Assembly: GCA_002335605.1 (NCBI GenBank) | Contig: BEDY01000002.1 | Span: forward strand, 1,922,001-1,986,000 | Source of the DNA: Prillingera fragicola | Taxonomy: Eukaryota; Basidiomycota; Tremellomycetes; Trichosporonales; Trichosporonaceae | Reading direction: 5' to 3' | Length of the DNA: 64,000 nucleotides | Shown: positions 44,650-56,434 of the stretch, in pieces | How positions within the stretch are numbered: position 1 is the stretch's first letter | Layout: each line of letters opens with the position of its first letter | Translations under genes and position numbers: made by a program | The notes under the pieces: model-generated | Database searches by the model: none | Seen by the model: the letters and a program-made list of their open reading frames with translations, nothing else | What the model was told of the DNA's origin: nothing

Positions 44650-45567
44650 TTAGATCTTCATCTCCTTTAAGCCGTCCTTCCAAAAAACGAAATAAGGCGT
44701 CGTTCCGTCCTCGCGGTAATTCTGGGAGGTCAGTGGTGTTCTTGGAGGCAGGGGGAGGCCACTGGGTGAGTAGTGGTGGAGGAAAACTTACAAGGAGAGC
44801 GACCATGCCGTCGGGGTTCATCGACTCGCCGACGTACATCTCGTAGTCGCCAAAGTTGGCGATGATCTTCTTGGCGAAGGCCTGGGCACCCTTCTCGAAG
44901 GCGGCAACGCGGTCGGGGTTGTTCTCCTGGAGGTGGGCCTTGACGGTCTTCATGTAACCCTTGAGGTAGGTGAGGTACGACTGATTCGTTAGTATTGTGC
45001 AACGAGGGGTATCTAGAACCAGGTTGGCAGCTCAGATGAGCTGCTGTGTGCCTCGGGCGCAATACTACTAACCTTCTTGTCGAAGCTCGAGGGCGAGAGA
45101 CGGAACGAGTGGACAACGTTGTTGACCTGCTCGGCGCCGTCGGCAATGGCCTCCTCGGCCTCCTCGGCGGAGGGGTTGCCTCCTGCAAAATGTCAGTTGT
45201 TGTTCAGTTGCTATCCGCAGGACAAGCCCAAGCGCTGGACAGGATGTCGCTATGCCCCAAGACTTGCTGGGGACAGTGCGCGTCATTGCCTGACGAAGTG
45301 CAACTTGCTCGTCTCCTGCAGCAATGCACTTACCAATGTCAACGTCACCGTCCTTGACAAGGATCATAGTGCAGTCGACCTCGTAGGCGATGTCGTCGAC
45401 GACCTTGCTGGAATGGCGTCAGTACAAGAGGCCCATATCGTTGTCAAACATGACCGTGGCTGCTGAGGCTTCCCAGTCTGCAGCGGCTGCATGCTTGTAA
45501 TAGCTCACACGTCGTAAGCGTCCGAGATCATCTCGTCGCTGGAAACAATGTCGGTGTAGATGATCAT
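44650..45567 (-). CDS. TMA19: Translationally controlled tumour protein homolog (TCTP/Tma19)
   Basis: Exons 45567-45509, 45407-45334, 45182-45073, 44980-44792 and 44721-44650 join to 167 aa, the usual family length. Conserved parts are the start MIIYTDIVSSDEMISDAYDV, NVVHSFRLSPSSFDKKSYL, and FGDYEMYVGESMNPDGMVAL, followed by NYREDGTTPYFVFWKDGLKE at the end. TCTP is an abundant cytosolic protein associated with ribosomes, growth control and stress. All four introns are long for this window (101, 151, 92 and 70 nt), unlike the 33-50 nt norm. That may reflect intronic regulation of a highly expressed gene. The start is well placed and the family N-terminus is intact. Confidence 0.95.
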
Positions 45568-45933
45568 GTTGGCGGTTGTGGTTGTTGCCTTTTGGTAGAG
45601 ATAGAGAGAAAACGTAAAGAAAGGATTGAGAAGAATTCCTACACCTGGCCGGACGGGTCACGGAAAACGTTTTGCACCCCAGCCAGCGTGCTGCCAGCCA
45701 GGCAGGCCCAGGGTCCGGCACGCCCCGGCTGCAGGGTTTTTGGTATTAAATCCAAGTTTGATTTTACAGCATTAATCCCAGAATATATCCACGTGTACTG
45801 ACGCATTCAATGCTTAACAGGAGGGATCATTCAAGCTACACATTGCGGCGAGATCATGTCCACTGCTGTGTGCTGCAAACAAATCAACATCACCTTCCCT
45901 CCCTTCCCTCCCCTTCCACTCTCCCCTCCCAAA
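45568..45933. promoter_or_regulatory. Divergent promoter of TCTP and CSE1 genes
   Basis: A 366 bp gap between opposing starts of two probably highly expressed genes. A pyrimidine-rich leader precedes the CSE1 ATG (about 45893-45930). A purine-rich tract (pyrimidine-rich on the TCTP strand) lies at about 45592-45640. Confidence 0.45.
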
Positions 45934-48900
45934 ATGCAGGCAACGCCAGAGGCACTCGCCGCACTCTCCCAGTACCTCCAAAACACCGTCTCGCCCGACG
46001 CAGCGGCCCGGCGCTCTGCAGAAGAGTCGCTCCGCCAGGGCGAGGCTCAGCAGGGCTTCTTGTTGTTGGTGCTGGAGCTCGTTCGCTCGGACGCAGCAGA
46101 CATGGTCATTCGCCAGGCAGGAAGTGTCTACTTTAAGAATGCCGTCAAGAGGCTCTGGAGCGGTGAGGACGAGGTCCAGATCTCGGACGCGGACAAGAAT
46201 GCCATCAAGGCCCAGCTCGTTCCGCTCATGATCGCCCTCGGTACCCCTCAGACTGCCCGCATTCAGAGCCAGATCGGAGAGGGTCTCTCGACCATTGCCT
46301 CGAGCGATTTCCCGGACAAGTGGGAGGGGCTCGTCGACGTAAGTGATTTTGTCAGAGCAATGCTGACGTTCTACAGGAGCTCGTCAAGAGTCTCACCCCC
46401 GACAACTTTGTTATCAACAATGGTGTCTTGGCCACGGCTCACTCGATTTTCAAGCGGTAAGTCGGGCTGCTCATAAATCTGCTGACAATTCAGCTGGAGG
46501 TCACAGTTCCGTACCAACGCACTCTTCTCCGAGATCAACTATGTCCTGGAGCGCTTCTGCCAACCCCACTTTGAGCTCTTCAAGCATGTCGACCAGCTCC
46601 TCTCCACCCCTGCTGGCCAGCCCCTTCCCCCCAACGCCTCTCTTCCCCTCCTTGCCCAGTCTCTTCTCCTTCTTATCCAGATCTTTCACGATCTCTCGTC
46701 CCAGGACTTGCCTCCATTCTTCGAGGACAACCTCGGAGCGTTCATGGGTGACGACAAGCAGCAGGGATGGCTCCTCAAGTACCTCAGCTGGGAGCGTCCT
46801 GAGCTCAAGGGAGATGTAAGTGTCAGCATGTTTGCGTGGCTGACTTGTTCAGGACGATGACGAGGCACCCGGACCCCTGCAGAAGATTCGTGCATCAATC
46901 TGCGAGATTGCGGAGCTGTACGCTCAAAAGTACTCGGACGCTTTCCCTCAGCTGGGCAACTTTGTCAACGGCGTGTGGCAGATGCTCACAACCGTCGGCG
47001 CCGGCACGCGCGACGACGTCTTGGTGGCCAAGGCGCTCAAGTTCCTCTCGGTCGTTGTCAAGATGGGCTCGCACCGCGAAATGTTTGCCGCTCCCGAGAC
47101 CCTCAACACGTTCTGCGAGCAGATTATCCTGCCCAACATGAGCATTCGCGAGCACGAGGAGGAAATGTTCGAGGATGACCCCGCCGAGTACATTCGTCGC
47201 GATCTTGAGCCCTCGTCTGAGAGCGACACCCGTCGGCAGGCCGCTACCGAGTTTACCCAAGCTCTAATGGCCAACTTTGAGACCGAAGTCACCAGCATCA
47301 TCCAGGGCTACATTACCACCTTCCTTGGACAGTACACCCAGAACCCCCAGGCCAACTGGAAGAGCAAGGACACCGCCATCTACCTACTCACTTCGATTGC
47401 TTCGCGAGGCTCGACCGTGCAGAAGGGTGTCACGTCGGTCAACGTCCTCGTCGACGTCGTCGACTTCTTTGGCAAGAACGTCTTTGCAGACCTCCAGGCG
47501 GCCCCCGGCTCGGTCCACCCCATTCTTGTCGTCGACGCCATCAAGTATCTGTACACTTTCCGCAACCAGCTCACGAAGGACCAGCTCGTGTCGGTTCTTC
47601 CCCTCCTCGTCCAGCACCTCACCTCGGATAACTACGTGATCTCGTCGTATGCCGCTGTTACGATTGAGCGCATCCTCTTCATCAAGAATGAGGCACGTCA
47701 GCCTCTCTTTACCAACACGGATGTTCGTCCTTTCGCTGAGAGCATTCTCATGGCGCTGTTCACCAACATCGAACGTGGTGGCACTCCCGAGAAGATTGCG
47801 GAGAACGACTACCTGATGAAGTGCGCCATGCGTGTCATCATCACTGCTCGGCAGGAGCTCGTCCCTCACTATCAGGCCATTCTCGCCCGCTTGGTCAACA
47901 TTATGGGCGAGATCAGCAAGAACCCCTCCAACCCGCGCTTCAACCAGTACTGCTTTGAGAGCGTCTCGGCCCTCATCCGCTTTGTTTGCGAGGCTTCACC
48001 CCAGGCCCTGCCCCACTTTGAGGGTGCTCTCTTTGGCCCCGCTGAGGTCATCCTCGCCCAGGACGTTGCCGAGTTCATTCCCTACATCTTCCAGATTCTC
48101 GCCCAGCTCCTCGAGCTCCACTCGCCCACCGAGCTGCCCAACGAGTACCAGCAGCTGCTCGCACCCCTGCTCTCGGCGTCGCTCTGGGAGCAGCGCGGCA
48201 ACGTGCCTGCCCTTGCCCGCATCTGGAAAGCGCTTCTTATGCGTGGCGCCGCCGTCATTGTGGCCAACGGCCAAGTTGAGGCCCTCCTGGGTATCTTCCA
48301 GCGTCTCGTGGGCTCCAAGATCAACGACATTTTCGCGTTCGAGCTCCTCCAGGCAATGTACGAGTTCGTTCCCCTCAAGGACATGCAGCCGTTCTCGCAG
48401 ACGATCTTCATGCTCCTGCTCAACCGCCTGCAGAGCAAGCCCTCGACCCAGTTCTCGCAGTCGTTTGTTTACTTTGTGTCCTTCTTGTGCGCGATCGACA
48501 ATGTCGGTCCTGACGCCGTCATCGCTACCCTCGACGCAATCCAGCCTGGGCTGTTCGGCAACCTCCTTAACGGTGTCATTCTCCCCAACACCCAAAAGGC
48601 ACCCGTGCGCAGCCGTCGCATCATCGAAATTGGCCTCACAAAATTGATTACCCGCTCGGATGCCATCCTCGCCGACGCTGTCGTGTCCTTCTGGGTCCCC
48701 GTCTTCCTGGCCCTCATCGACCTCTTCACCCTCCCCCAGGACATCACCTACTCTGGCGCCAACGCTGCTGATGACCTCAACGCCCTCGACCCCGAGGCAG
48801 CAGGTTTCCAGTCGAGCTTCTCAAAGCTCGGTGCATCTGAGCGCGCAGCCCACGACCCCGTCCCGGGCATCGCGGACGAAAAGGCATTCCTGTCCAACTC

Positions 48901-49030
48901 GCTCGCCCAGCGCAGCCAGCAGCGTCCTGGTGTCATCGGCCCCTTGGTGCAGCAGGCACAGGCGAGCGAGGCTGAGAATGTCTCAAAGTTTGCAGAGTAC
49001 ATGGCCTCCAAGGGGGACGCCATTGCTTAG
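45934..49030 (+). CDS. CSE1: Exportin-2 / Cse1 (importin-alpha re-exporter)
   Basis: Exons 45934-46338, 46377-46456, 46494-46815 and 46853-49030 join to 994 aa. Introns are 37-38 nt. The N-terminal importin-beta domain is visible (RRSAEESLRQGE, VIRQAGSVYFKNAVKRLW). HEAT repeats follow for the whole length. Segments typical of Cse1/CAS include KWEGLVDELVKSL, EINYVLERFCQPHFELFKHV and LEPSSESDTRRQAATEF (about 370-386), then VKFAQ-like PEYIYQ patterns of the C-terminal cage. Cse1 binds importin-alpha with RanGTP in the nucleus and returns it to the cytoplasm. The long last exon is strongly codon-biased, in line with a housekeeping gene. Convergent with the GATA-finger gene, with 92 bp between stops. 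Confidence 0.95.
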
Positions 49031-49122
49031 AGGTTACAGTAGTTTTTGCATTAGGTAGCGTTCATTGTCCACTGCATGTGATGCACATATACATCGCGCG
49101 GTTGCAACGGATGTGCATGGTT

Positions 49123-52100
49123 CTAATCATCGACGTCCATTGCGTCGGCGTCCCTCTCCGTGGCGGCAGTGGGTGTCGACGGAGTGGCAGTGGTCTTCTT
49201 GGGCGCCTCTGCTGCTGCCTCCTTTGAAGCAGGGGCAGGAGAGGTCGCAACGGCAGGCTCAGCTGCCGGCTCCTTGGTCCCTTCGCTAACTTTAACAGGA
49301 GTGTCGTCCCGCGCGGCCTCCCCGGTCACTGGAACGGCAACCGCCCCGTCGTCCTTCGTCTCCTTGGCAGCGCTGCCCTCACCCTCCTTTCCCTTCCCCT
49401 TCCCAGTCGACTCGCCCTCTCCATCCTTCTTCTCAGCATCTTTCTGCTCCCCGTCCATCGGCTCCATCTTGACATCCCCGTCCCCAGCAGGCGTACCGCT
49501 GTCACCAACTGGCGTGCCTTCGTCCGGCGTATCGTCGCCGCCACCACTCGCAGCTCCAGGAGCCTGCAACTCTCCCAGAGTCCCAGCAAGGAACTTGTCT
49601 CCGCAGGAATTACACAGCGTGGACCGACCGTTGGGCCCACGGCGCCAGACCTTGAGACCCGGCTTGCCGCACCCTTCACAGATTGCTCCTGCTGTGCCAC
49701 GACGGTGCTTACGCACGATGGGCGTTCCGCGGCCGCGACCCCTGCCTCGGCCACGCATGAGACTACGGGCTGCGCCAGCTTCGACGCGCTCGTCGAGAGC
49801 GTCCAGGGAGACGGGCATCTCGAACGTGACAGCCGGCTCATCGGCCTTCTTGCCCTTGCGCGCTGTTGGCTCGGGTGACAGCGGCACAGAGTAGAAACCT
49901 GCTTCGCCGTCGGCATCGTCGCCCTCGGACGCCGCACGCGTGTACAGCGGCCGCGTAGTCATGTGGTATGGCCTTGGTGCCCACTTGTCCGTAGTGTGGT
50001 CGACAATGGTAGAGATGGGAGGTCCTTCGACCCGGAAACGTGGGAAGACGCGGGAACCGACACGGTTGAGCAGGCGTTGGAAGAGGATCTTCTTGCGCTC
50101 CAGCCAGGTCTTGCGGACGTCTGGGTGCAGGACGGGCGGAGAGGGGCGGAGAGGAACACTGTAGAGTGGTGGAGCTGGTGTACTCGGCGTTGCCGCTGGA
50201 TTTCCAGGCGTAACTGGTGGAGCGGGCGCGGTTCCCTGTGGGGCTGGCGCCGGCGTAGCCGCCAGAGGAGCTGGGTTGAGCTTCGGCTCCGCCTTGGCCA
50301 GCGCCTCGAGCTCTCCGCGCTCCACATCGTCGGCGACAGCCTTGACCCGGCTCCAGAGCTGGTCGTTAAGACCGCAAATGCGGATAGTGATTGGCTCCAA
50401 CATTCCTTCGCGAGAGAGGAACGACTCGGCACCAAGATTGAGCATGTGCGTGCGAATCGGCGCTGGTGTCTTGTCGGTGGCTTCCGTCTCAGTGCGTATG
50501 TGCCTAAGGCTGCGCTTAGGCGACACGGGTGATCCAGGGTTGCCAGGTGCGGGCGCGGGCACTGGCTCCTCCTTTACAACGGGCTCGGTAGGGTTGAGCT
50601 TTTTCACAAACTCGGGGTTGCCAAAAGGCAGACGCTTGGCTAGAGTGTCCCAGTGCGGTTTCTGCCACTCGTCGTTGGGGATGAAGGTCGAGAGAAGCAC
50701 AGTTCCAGGAGCAGGGTTCATGCCGGGCACCACTGGGAGACCATCAAATGGATCCTTCTTGGATGGAGGCGGCGGGGTCGGCTCCTTTGGTGGCTCCGGC
50801 TCGGGCTCAGGCGTGGGTAGCTTCACTTTGGCGAGCGCACCGCGAGTGAGCTTCTTACCAGCGGGAACCGGCTCCACCTTTACCTCGGGAGGAGGTGGCG
50901 CAGCAGGCTGCACCAAGGCAGGTGTCGGTGTCGGTGCTGGCGCGGGACCAGTCACGTAGTCGCCTCCCACACGCGAGATGTACGAGTTGGCGCCAAGGGG
51001 TAGGAGAAACTTCTCGGTGGGATTCTCCTTGAACGCGACGAGAAGGAACGCTGTTGGGAGAGGATAACTGGGTGGTGGGGGAGGCTGTGGGATCGTAGAT
51101 ATGGGAGCAGCGAGAGAAGGTCGTGGTGGCGGTCCTCCGGGTATCGAAGGAGGGTAGTACACGATGTTCGTCGGCGGAGGCCGAGCGGCGGCGGCGGGGC
51201 TGGGGCCAGTTGGTGCTGGGGGACGGGCGGGTGTTGTGTGGGGTGCGCGTGGAGGTACGGCGCGTGCTACTTGTGGAGCAGCGGCACCGGCTACCGGCGG
51301 CACAGACGCGGCCGGAGGGACCATAGCAGCCGGCGCAGGTTCAGCCACCGCGGCAGGAGGAGTTGCAGTAGCGGCCACAGGTGCTGGTGCTGGTGCTGGT
51401 ACAGGTGCTGCCACAGGTGCTGGTGCTGGTGCAGGGACGAGTGCGGCCACAGGTGCAGCCGCAGCGGCAACGGCCGGAGTAGGAGTAACAGGTGCAGCCG
51501 CCAGAGGTAGTTCTTCCTTATCAGAAACAGCACTCTCTGCATCTGGCGTAGGAGGCACGCCGTCGACAGGACCACCACCAGTTTGTGGGCGACCTGTCAT
51601 GTCGACATCGCTGTCCGAATCTGAATCAGAGTCCGGTTCTTTTGCTGCTGCTGGGACCGCGGTCGTTACAGCGACGGGGGCAGCCGGAGGTGGTGCTTGA
51701 ACTGCCACGGCTGGTGAAGCTGCAGCAGGCGCTGGAGCTGGAGCTGGTGCTGCGACGGGAGCTGATGCAGGCACTGGTGTGGCCGATGCTGCCGGGGCGG
51801 GAAGAGGTGCAGGGGCAGGCTGAGCAGTGGCTGGTACGGGCACAGCGGCTGCTGGCACCGGAGTGTGTGCTGCTGCCCTACTCGGACCCGCGGATGGCTG
51901 GGGCGCCGGTACTGGCGGCCTCGCAGGTCCAGCAACGGGCAGTGGTGGCCTCGCAGGCCCAGCAGCCGGTCCCGCCGCACCCGCAGGCGTGGGGATGCCC
52001 GGCATCTCCGGGCCTTCGCCAACGTCCTCGCCGCGACCTAGACGTGCAACTACTCGTCCCAGCTTTGCCAGCTCGTCCTTACTCGCCACGCTGCGTGCGG

Positions 52101-53216
52101 CCTTGTGGATCAGGAGTGAGAGCCAAGGGTACTGCGACGCAGCGGCGTTCACGCGCGCGATGAGAGTTTGGGGCTGAGGTCAGCAATGCTTGGGAGGAGG
52201 GACTCACGATATCAGCACGAGACGCGTACCTCGGCGGCCCGCTGGCCGGTGGAGGCGCAGGCGCCTGGACTGGCGGGGGACGTGGCGCCGGTGGCCTAAC
52301 GACAGCAGTAGCAGGCCTCGGCCTCGGCTGCTCGGTGCGTTGCCGCTTCGGCGTGGGACCATCAGTACTCGTCCTTCGCTTCTCCTTTGGCTCCCGGGGC
52401 GCGCCCTTTGGACGGCTGCGTACGGTTCCCGACGTGCCGAGGCGTGGCTCCACAAAGCGTCCGATCCAAAGCTCAGTGTTGGGGAACGACACTGGGCCGA
52501 CCTGCAGGGTCACGCGCGCGATACAGTCGATCTCGTGGGCTGGGGCCTGTTCCCCCACGACCTCTTTGGGTTTCCGCTTCGCGGCCTTTTTCTTGCCCTC
52601 CTCCGCTTTCTCGGCGTCCCCGTCTGCCGGAGCATCTCCCTCGGCCGGCGTGTCAGCCTTGGGCTTCTCAGGCTTGGGCTTGCTCGGCCCGTGATACTCG
52701 CTCGACGGGAGTAGGGGTTGCGGTGGTGGAGGTGTTGGGAACACGAAGGCTGTACGCGGGGCATTGCGGATACGCGGCCTGTTGTGTGCGGGGACGGGAG
52801 GATGAGAAAAGATGCGGGGGAGGAGGTTGTTGAGGTGGTGGTAACGCGTTTGTATGAGCGAATACTGCAGGATCAAACTGCCGTCAGCGCCGGCTGCGGG
52901 GAATAGCTCACCTCTCGTCGAGGCCGAGCAAGGGCTGCTTTTCCACGACCTCTGCTGTTTCGGCCTCCTCCTCTACCTCTATAGCCTCGGATTCCTCAGC
53001 CTCCTCAGCATCCTCCTCCTGGACCTCAACCTCCTCCTCGACGACCTCCTCGACGGGCGCGGCTGGCTCGGTAGCAACAGCGTTGGCGAGGGCTTCAATC
53101 TGCTCGTCGCTGAGCTCGAACCCATCCTCGTCGACAACCTGCGGCCGCTCACTGGTGGGGAGGTCCACAAACGGCGGTGGTGCCGGCGCAAACCGCCCAG
53201 AGACTCGTGCTGCCAT
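49123..53216 (-). CDS. Large Pro/Ala-rich GATA-type zinc-finger protein
   Basis: Exons 53216-52912, 52877-52208 and 52173-49123 join to 1341 aa. A type-IV GATA finger is near residue 1155: C-x2-C-x18-C-x2-C with CEGCGKPGLKVWRRGPNGRS and LCNSCG. Regions that look folded lie outside it: residues about 100-140 (LILQYSLIQTRYHHLNNLLP), about 175-260, SQYPWLSLLIHKAARSV, IPNDEWQKPHWDTLAKRLPF, and LNLAGESF-like MLNLGAESFLSREGMLEPI. The rest is low-complexity Pro/Ala/Val, a long acidic Glu/Val stretch near the N-terminus, and an Asp/Glu/Lys-rich C-terminus. A single finger within such a large acidic protein suggests a chromatin or transcription-complex subunit rather than a simple DNA-binding factor, but this is inference. 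I cannot name an ortholog. Confidence 0.75.
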
Positions 53217-53324
53217 TGCCGCCAACTCTGTGGGATGTAATGTTGTCAACGCGACGAACGGTGACCTCCAAGTCCAAAAGGTCAACCTTTGGATGTTACG
53301 TAATGCAACAAACAGGCGGGGCCC

Positions 53325-53329
53325 AAAAA
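53325..53329 (-). terminator. RNA polymerase III terminator for tRNA-Gln
   Basis: Five consecutive T on the - strand, starting about 11 bases after the tRNA 3' end, with a further TTTC just before them. This is a standard Pol III stop. Confidence 0.6.
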
Positions 53330-53340
53330 GAAACGACTTA

Positions 53341-53441
53341 GGTCCCACCGGGAGTCGAACCCGGGACTCCAGAAATAATAACTGACAGGGAATCAGAAGC
53401 GGAATCAAAATCTGGCGTGATCACCGCTACACTATGGGACC
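53341..53441 (-). tRNA. tRNA-Gln (anticodon UUG) with a 30-nt intron
   Basis: The - strand folds as a cloverleaf: acceptor GGTCCCA pairs with TGGGACC, the D arm holds the A box TAGTGTAGCGGTGATCAC, the anticodon stem CCAGA pairs with TCTGG, the anticodon loop TTTTGAT has TTG at positions 34-36, and the T arm CCGGG-TTCGACT-CCCGG holds the B box. A 30-nt insertion (53375-53404 on the + strand) sits one base 3' of the anticodon, the canonical position for introns cut by the tRNA splicing endonuclease. The mature length without CCA is 71 nt. Confidence 0.92.
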
Positions 53442-53898
53442 GATAAGGTGTGCGAAGTTCGCGGCGGTAGGGTGGCTTATGAGCTTACTTGTCATGTTGG
53501 CCATCCAGTTGCTTACAATGGAGGAGACATTAGCCTCGTCTAAAGCCAGAGGATGTCTCTCCAGAGGTGGTTCTCTTGTGCCAATGGGCTTGATGGCTGA
53601 TTAAAGAGTTCCTTCGGCTAGAATCATAGTGCCTCGGCACCGCGACTAATTAATTCAGAATATTCTCGTTCTGACTATGACATCGCGTTTGTGTCTGCCA
53701 TTCGTTCTCCGTGCTGTCCGCCCCACATGTTAGCCTGTTAATGATATGCACGGCTTCTTAAAGAATATAGGTGGGCTGTTAAAGTCATGCAAGAGTTCAG
53801 TGAGACGCCCGCATTGCAATCTGGTTTTCTACTTTGTGGCATTCATTTTGCGATGACATCTCCATCGATCCAGTGTTTGCATTCTGCCTGGCAGCCAG
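53442..53898. other. Intergenic between tRNA-Gln and alpha/beta hydrolase
   Basis: About 460 bp, AT-richer than its surroundings, with no coding frame of note. It probably contains the hydrolase 3' UTR and the tRNA 5' flank. Nothing else is seen. Confidence 0.45.
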
Positions 53899-55002
53899 CT
53901 AGAACCCCCGGACATGGCGATCAATAAACTCCAGTGGCGCTTTCACACATTTCTGAAACCCGTCTGCGGTCTCATCGTTCTGGCGTCAGCGCCGCCACTT
54001 GAGTGTTTTGACGTACCGAAAACCTCTGATTAAAACAATGCCCTTCTCCCTCTACGTAACACTCTCCAACCTCAACCCCCATCCCCTTCAACCTCTCGGC
54101 CATCCGCTTACTCTGCGACACAGGAACACACTCATCCGCTTCACCGTGAATGAAGAATGTCGGCGGATAGCTCGTCATCCCGTCAAGCCTGTGCAGCGAC
54201 GACCAAGCACGCGCAGCAGCTTTACCCTCCTCTTCTGTGCCGTACTTCTCTGGGTGAAGCGTAGCATGCACCCAGCCAGACCTTATTCCCAACGCCCGGC
54301 GGACATCAAGCTGCAGCCTCTCTGAGCGGCCAAACTTGACCGTCGCAGACTTGAACTCTACCCGCACTTGGTCCTCACTCGGCCAAGGCTGATCATCTGG
54401 AACACATGGCGCGCCAGTCACCGCCTTTGCGGGATCGCGCTCAGCGATGGCAGCTTCAATTTCCTTGTCACTAAACTCCCCACTGAGCGGCATGACGGGG
54501 TCAGGATGCGTGTCAAACCACTCATCGCTCAAGTCGGTAATCCCTTGGTCATCGAGAACCGCCCGTGGTGCTGGCGATAACAGACCGCCCAGCAGCGTAG
54601 AGATGCAGCCCCCGGCACTGTCGCCTCCTACCGCGTAGCTGTCAATATCCACATCCAGCAAGCCTGGGAGATTGGCGCGACACCACGCAAACGCGTCTTG
54701 TCCGTCGGCGATCATGTCGGCGATACTCGCGACCGGGGCGAGGCGATAGGCAAAAGAGACGATGTGGTAGCCCTTGTCTAGAAAGTTTTGGTAGACCCAC
54801 CCCGTGACACCTAGCTGCATTAGTGGGTAAACGGAACAGAACAAAGGCACCCACCGAGGTGGTAGCAGAAGACAAATGCGCCGCCATGGGACCAGAGGAG
54901 CCAGGGGGCTTTGACGCCTGGCTTGAGTCCCCGCGCGTGGTGGATGCGGAGTTCAAGGGCGACGCCGGATTTTGTGGCGTAGACGTGGTCTGTAAAGGTC
55001 AT
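53899..55002 (-). CDS. Alpha/beta hydrolase (HSL/esterase-lipase-like)
   Basis: Exons 55002-54855, 54810-54017 and 53979-53899 join to 340 aa. The fold is an alpha/beta hydrolase of the hormone-sensitive-lipase type. The oxyanion-hole motif is WSHGGAFVF, the nucleophile elbow is VGGDSAGG (Ser about 114), the acid is in FIHGEADECVPV and the histidine is in EGEGHCF. Such enzymes cleave short or medium-chain esters. There is no signal peptide at the chosen ATG. An in-frame ATG at 55095 would add about 31 residues that look non-conserved. The last 26 residues come from an exon after a 37-nt intron. Without splicing, the frame ends a few residues later in unrelated sequence. Substrate unknown. Confidence 0.88.
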
Positions 55003-55372
55003 ATTGTTACCTTTCAGTTGTGCAGACGTGAGCGAAGAGGAGTGGGCCGGAGTAGGTCGAGAAACATGGCTTATATTGACAGACGCGATGACCATGAGGA
55101 ATGCGCCGATGCCGAGAATGGGCCGACGGTCCGGATGCCCGGATGTCGCTGTGCTTCGGTGGTCGTAAACATCAGCGATGCTTGCTTTCTAATTGATTTT
55201 AGCTACAAGGCCAGACATTTGGTGCAACAGTCGCAGCGTCCTCGCTGCCAGGTTTAGGCAGAAAGAGTGATGAATTGCATAATGCAAAATGCTGTACCAG
55301 CTATGTAATGTCTACGAGCTGTATTACTTTTGATCCAATGACGACCTCCCCCGCAGCACACGCCAGTGCCCT
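55003..55372. promoter_or_regulatory. Upstream region of alpha/beta hydrolase gene
   Basis: A 370 bp gap to the stop of the EF-Ts gene on the same strand. The hydrolase frame stays open to an ATG at 55095. No other feature. Confidence 0.35.
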
Positions 55373-56434
55373 CTACTGCTCGCCGGCAATGTCGTCGCCA
55401 ACGCTCCACCTCCTCATGCTGACAACAGTGACACGGACATCGCGCTCCTTGCCCCACTCGGCGATAACGTCGGCGACTGGCTTGTCGCTGCCGAGCATCA
55501 TGCCAGCCTGGGTCAAGAGGGCCTCCTCCTCCGCGACACCCTCTCCAGGGTGCAGACCCTTGGTGGGGAAGCCGACAATCTGGCGGGCAATGTTGCGGGC
55601 CAGGGTGTTGAGCGAGCTCTCGAGCTGCTCGCCTCCCTGACCGGCGATGAGGGCGGCAATGGGCTTGTCGCTCGCGCCCTCGACGCGGAGGATGACAACA
55701 CCGCCGACCTTACCGGTGCTGGCATCGCCGCCGTGGGTGTAGGCTCCGGGAACTAGCCTGACGGTAGGCTGAGCAGGGAAGGGGGCAGCGAACGAAACAG
55801 CGCGCATGAGCTTGAGGTTTTCGCCAGTCTGTGCGAGCGACGACAGAAGCGCCTGCTTAACGGTCTGAGCGTCGTCCGTCTTGGGCATCAGAGCAGGCTC
55901 GTTGCCCTCGGCGGGCATGATGATGAGAGGAGCAGAGAGCAGAGCGTCAACGGGGAAGGTCTGAATTGGGTCCGCGCCCTCAGGAATGTTGGGAATGGGG
56001 TCATCGCTGGGCACGTCGAGGAAGGCAGCAGTCTCAGCGATCGAACGGGCCGTCTTGAGGAAGACGTCGTTGCGAGCTACAAAGTCGGTCTCGCATGCGA
56101 GCTGGACGAGCGAGACTCGGCGACCGCCAAGGATGGAGACGGCAATGGTTCCCTCGTCCGTGGAACGGTCAGCGACCTTGTCAGCCTTCTTCATTGCGCT
56201 GGCCGAGGTGGCAGAGTTGAGGTACTGGATAGCTGCGTCGACATCGAGGTTTGAGCGCTCGAGTGCCTCGCGAGCCTGAGACAGAGGGACTGGGTGGGTT
56301 TTGCGGAGAGCGGCAATGAGGGATACGGGGACCTTTACGGGTGCGGCGTTCAAGCTGGGCGCGGTGGTGGTGAGGGTGCGGGTTGCCCTGAGCACGGGCA
56401 TTGCTTGACGGAGACACGGACGAAAGCCTAGCAT
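55373..56434 (-). CDS. Mitochondrial elongation factor Ts
   Basis: A single exon encoding 353 aa. The N-terminus is basic and hydroxylated without acidic residues (MLGFRPCLRQAMPVLRATRT), typical of a mitochondrial presequence. The EF-Ts UBA-like helix region follows (SLIAALRKTHPVPLSQAREALE ... LDVDAAIQYLN), then the hallmark VSLVQLACETDFVARND. Two dimerisation-like repeats complete the protein, ending with PVADVIAEWGKERDVRVTVV. EF-Ts recycles GDP-bound EF-Tu in mitochondrial translation. It is the only complete protein gene in the window that I model without an intron. A second ATG at residue 12 is less likely because it would shorten the presequence. Confidence 0.93.
   Translation of the reverse strand: MLGFRPCLRQAMPVLRATRTLTTTAPSLNAAPVKVPVSLIAALRKTHPVPLSQAREALERSNLDVDAAIQYLNSATSASAMKKADKVADRSTDEGTIAVSILGGRRVSLVQLACETDFVARNDVFLKTARSIAETAAFLDVPSDDPIPNIPEGADPIQTFPVDALLSAPLIIMPAEGNEPALMPKTDDAQTVKQALLSSLAQTGENLKLMRAVSFAAPFPAQPTVRLVPGAYTHGGDASTGKVGGVVILRVEGASDKPIAALIAGQGGEQLESSLNTLARNIARQIVGFPTKGLHPGEGVAEEEALLTQAGMMLGSDKPVADVIAEWGKERDVRVTVVSMRRWSVGDDIAGEQ

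Noticed and set aside
53217..53408. Upstream extension of the GATA-finger frame into the tRNA gene
   Set aside because: It has no in-frame ATG upstream of 53216 and would run through the Pol III gene and its terminator.
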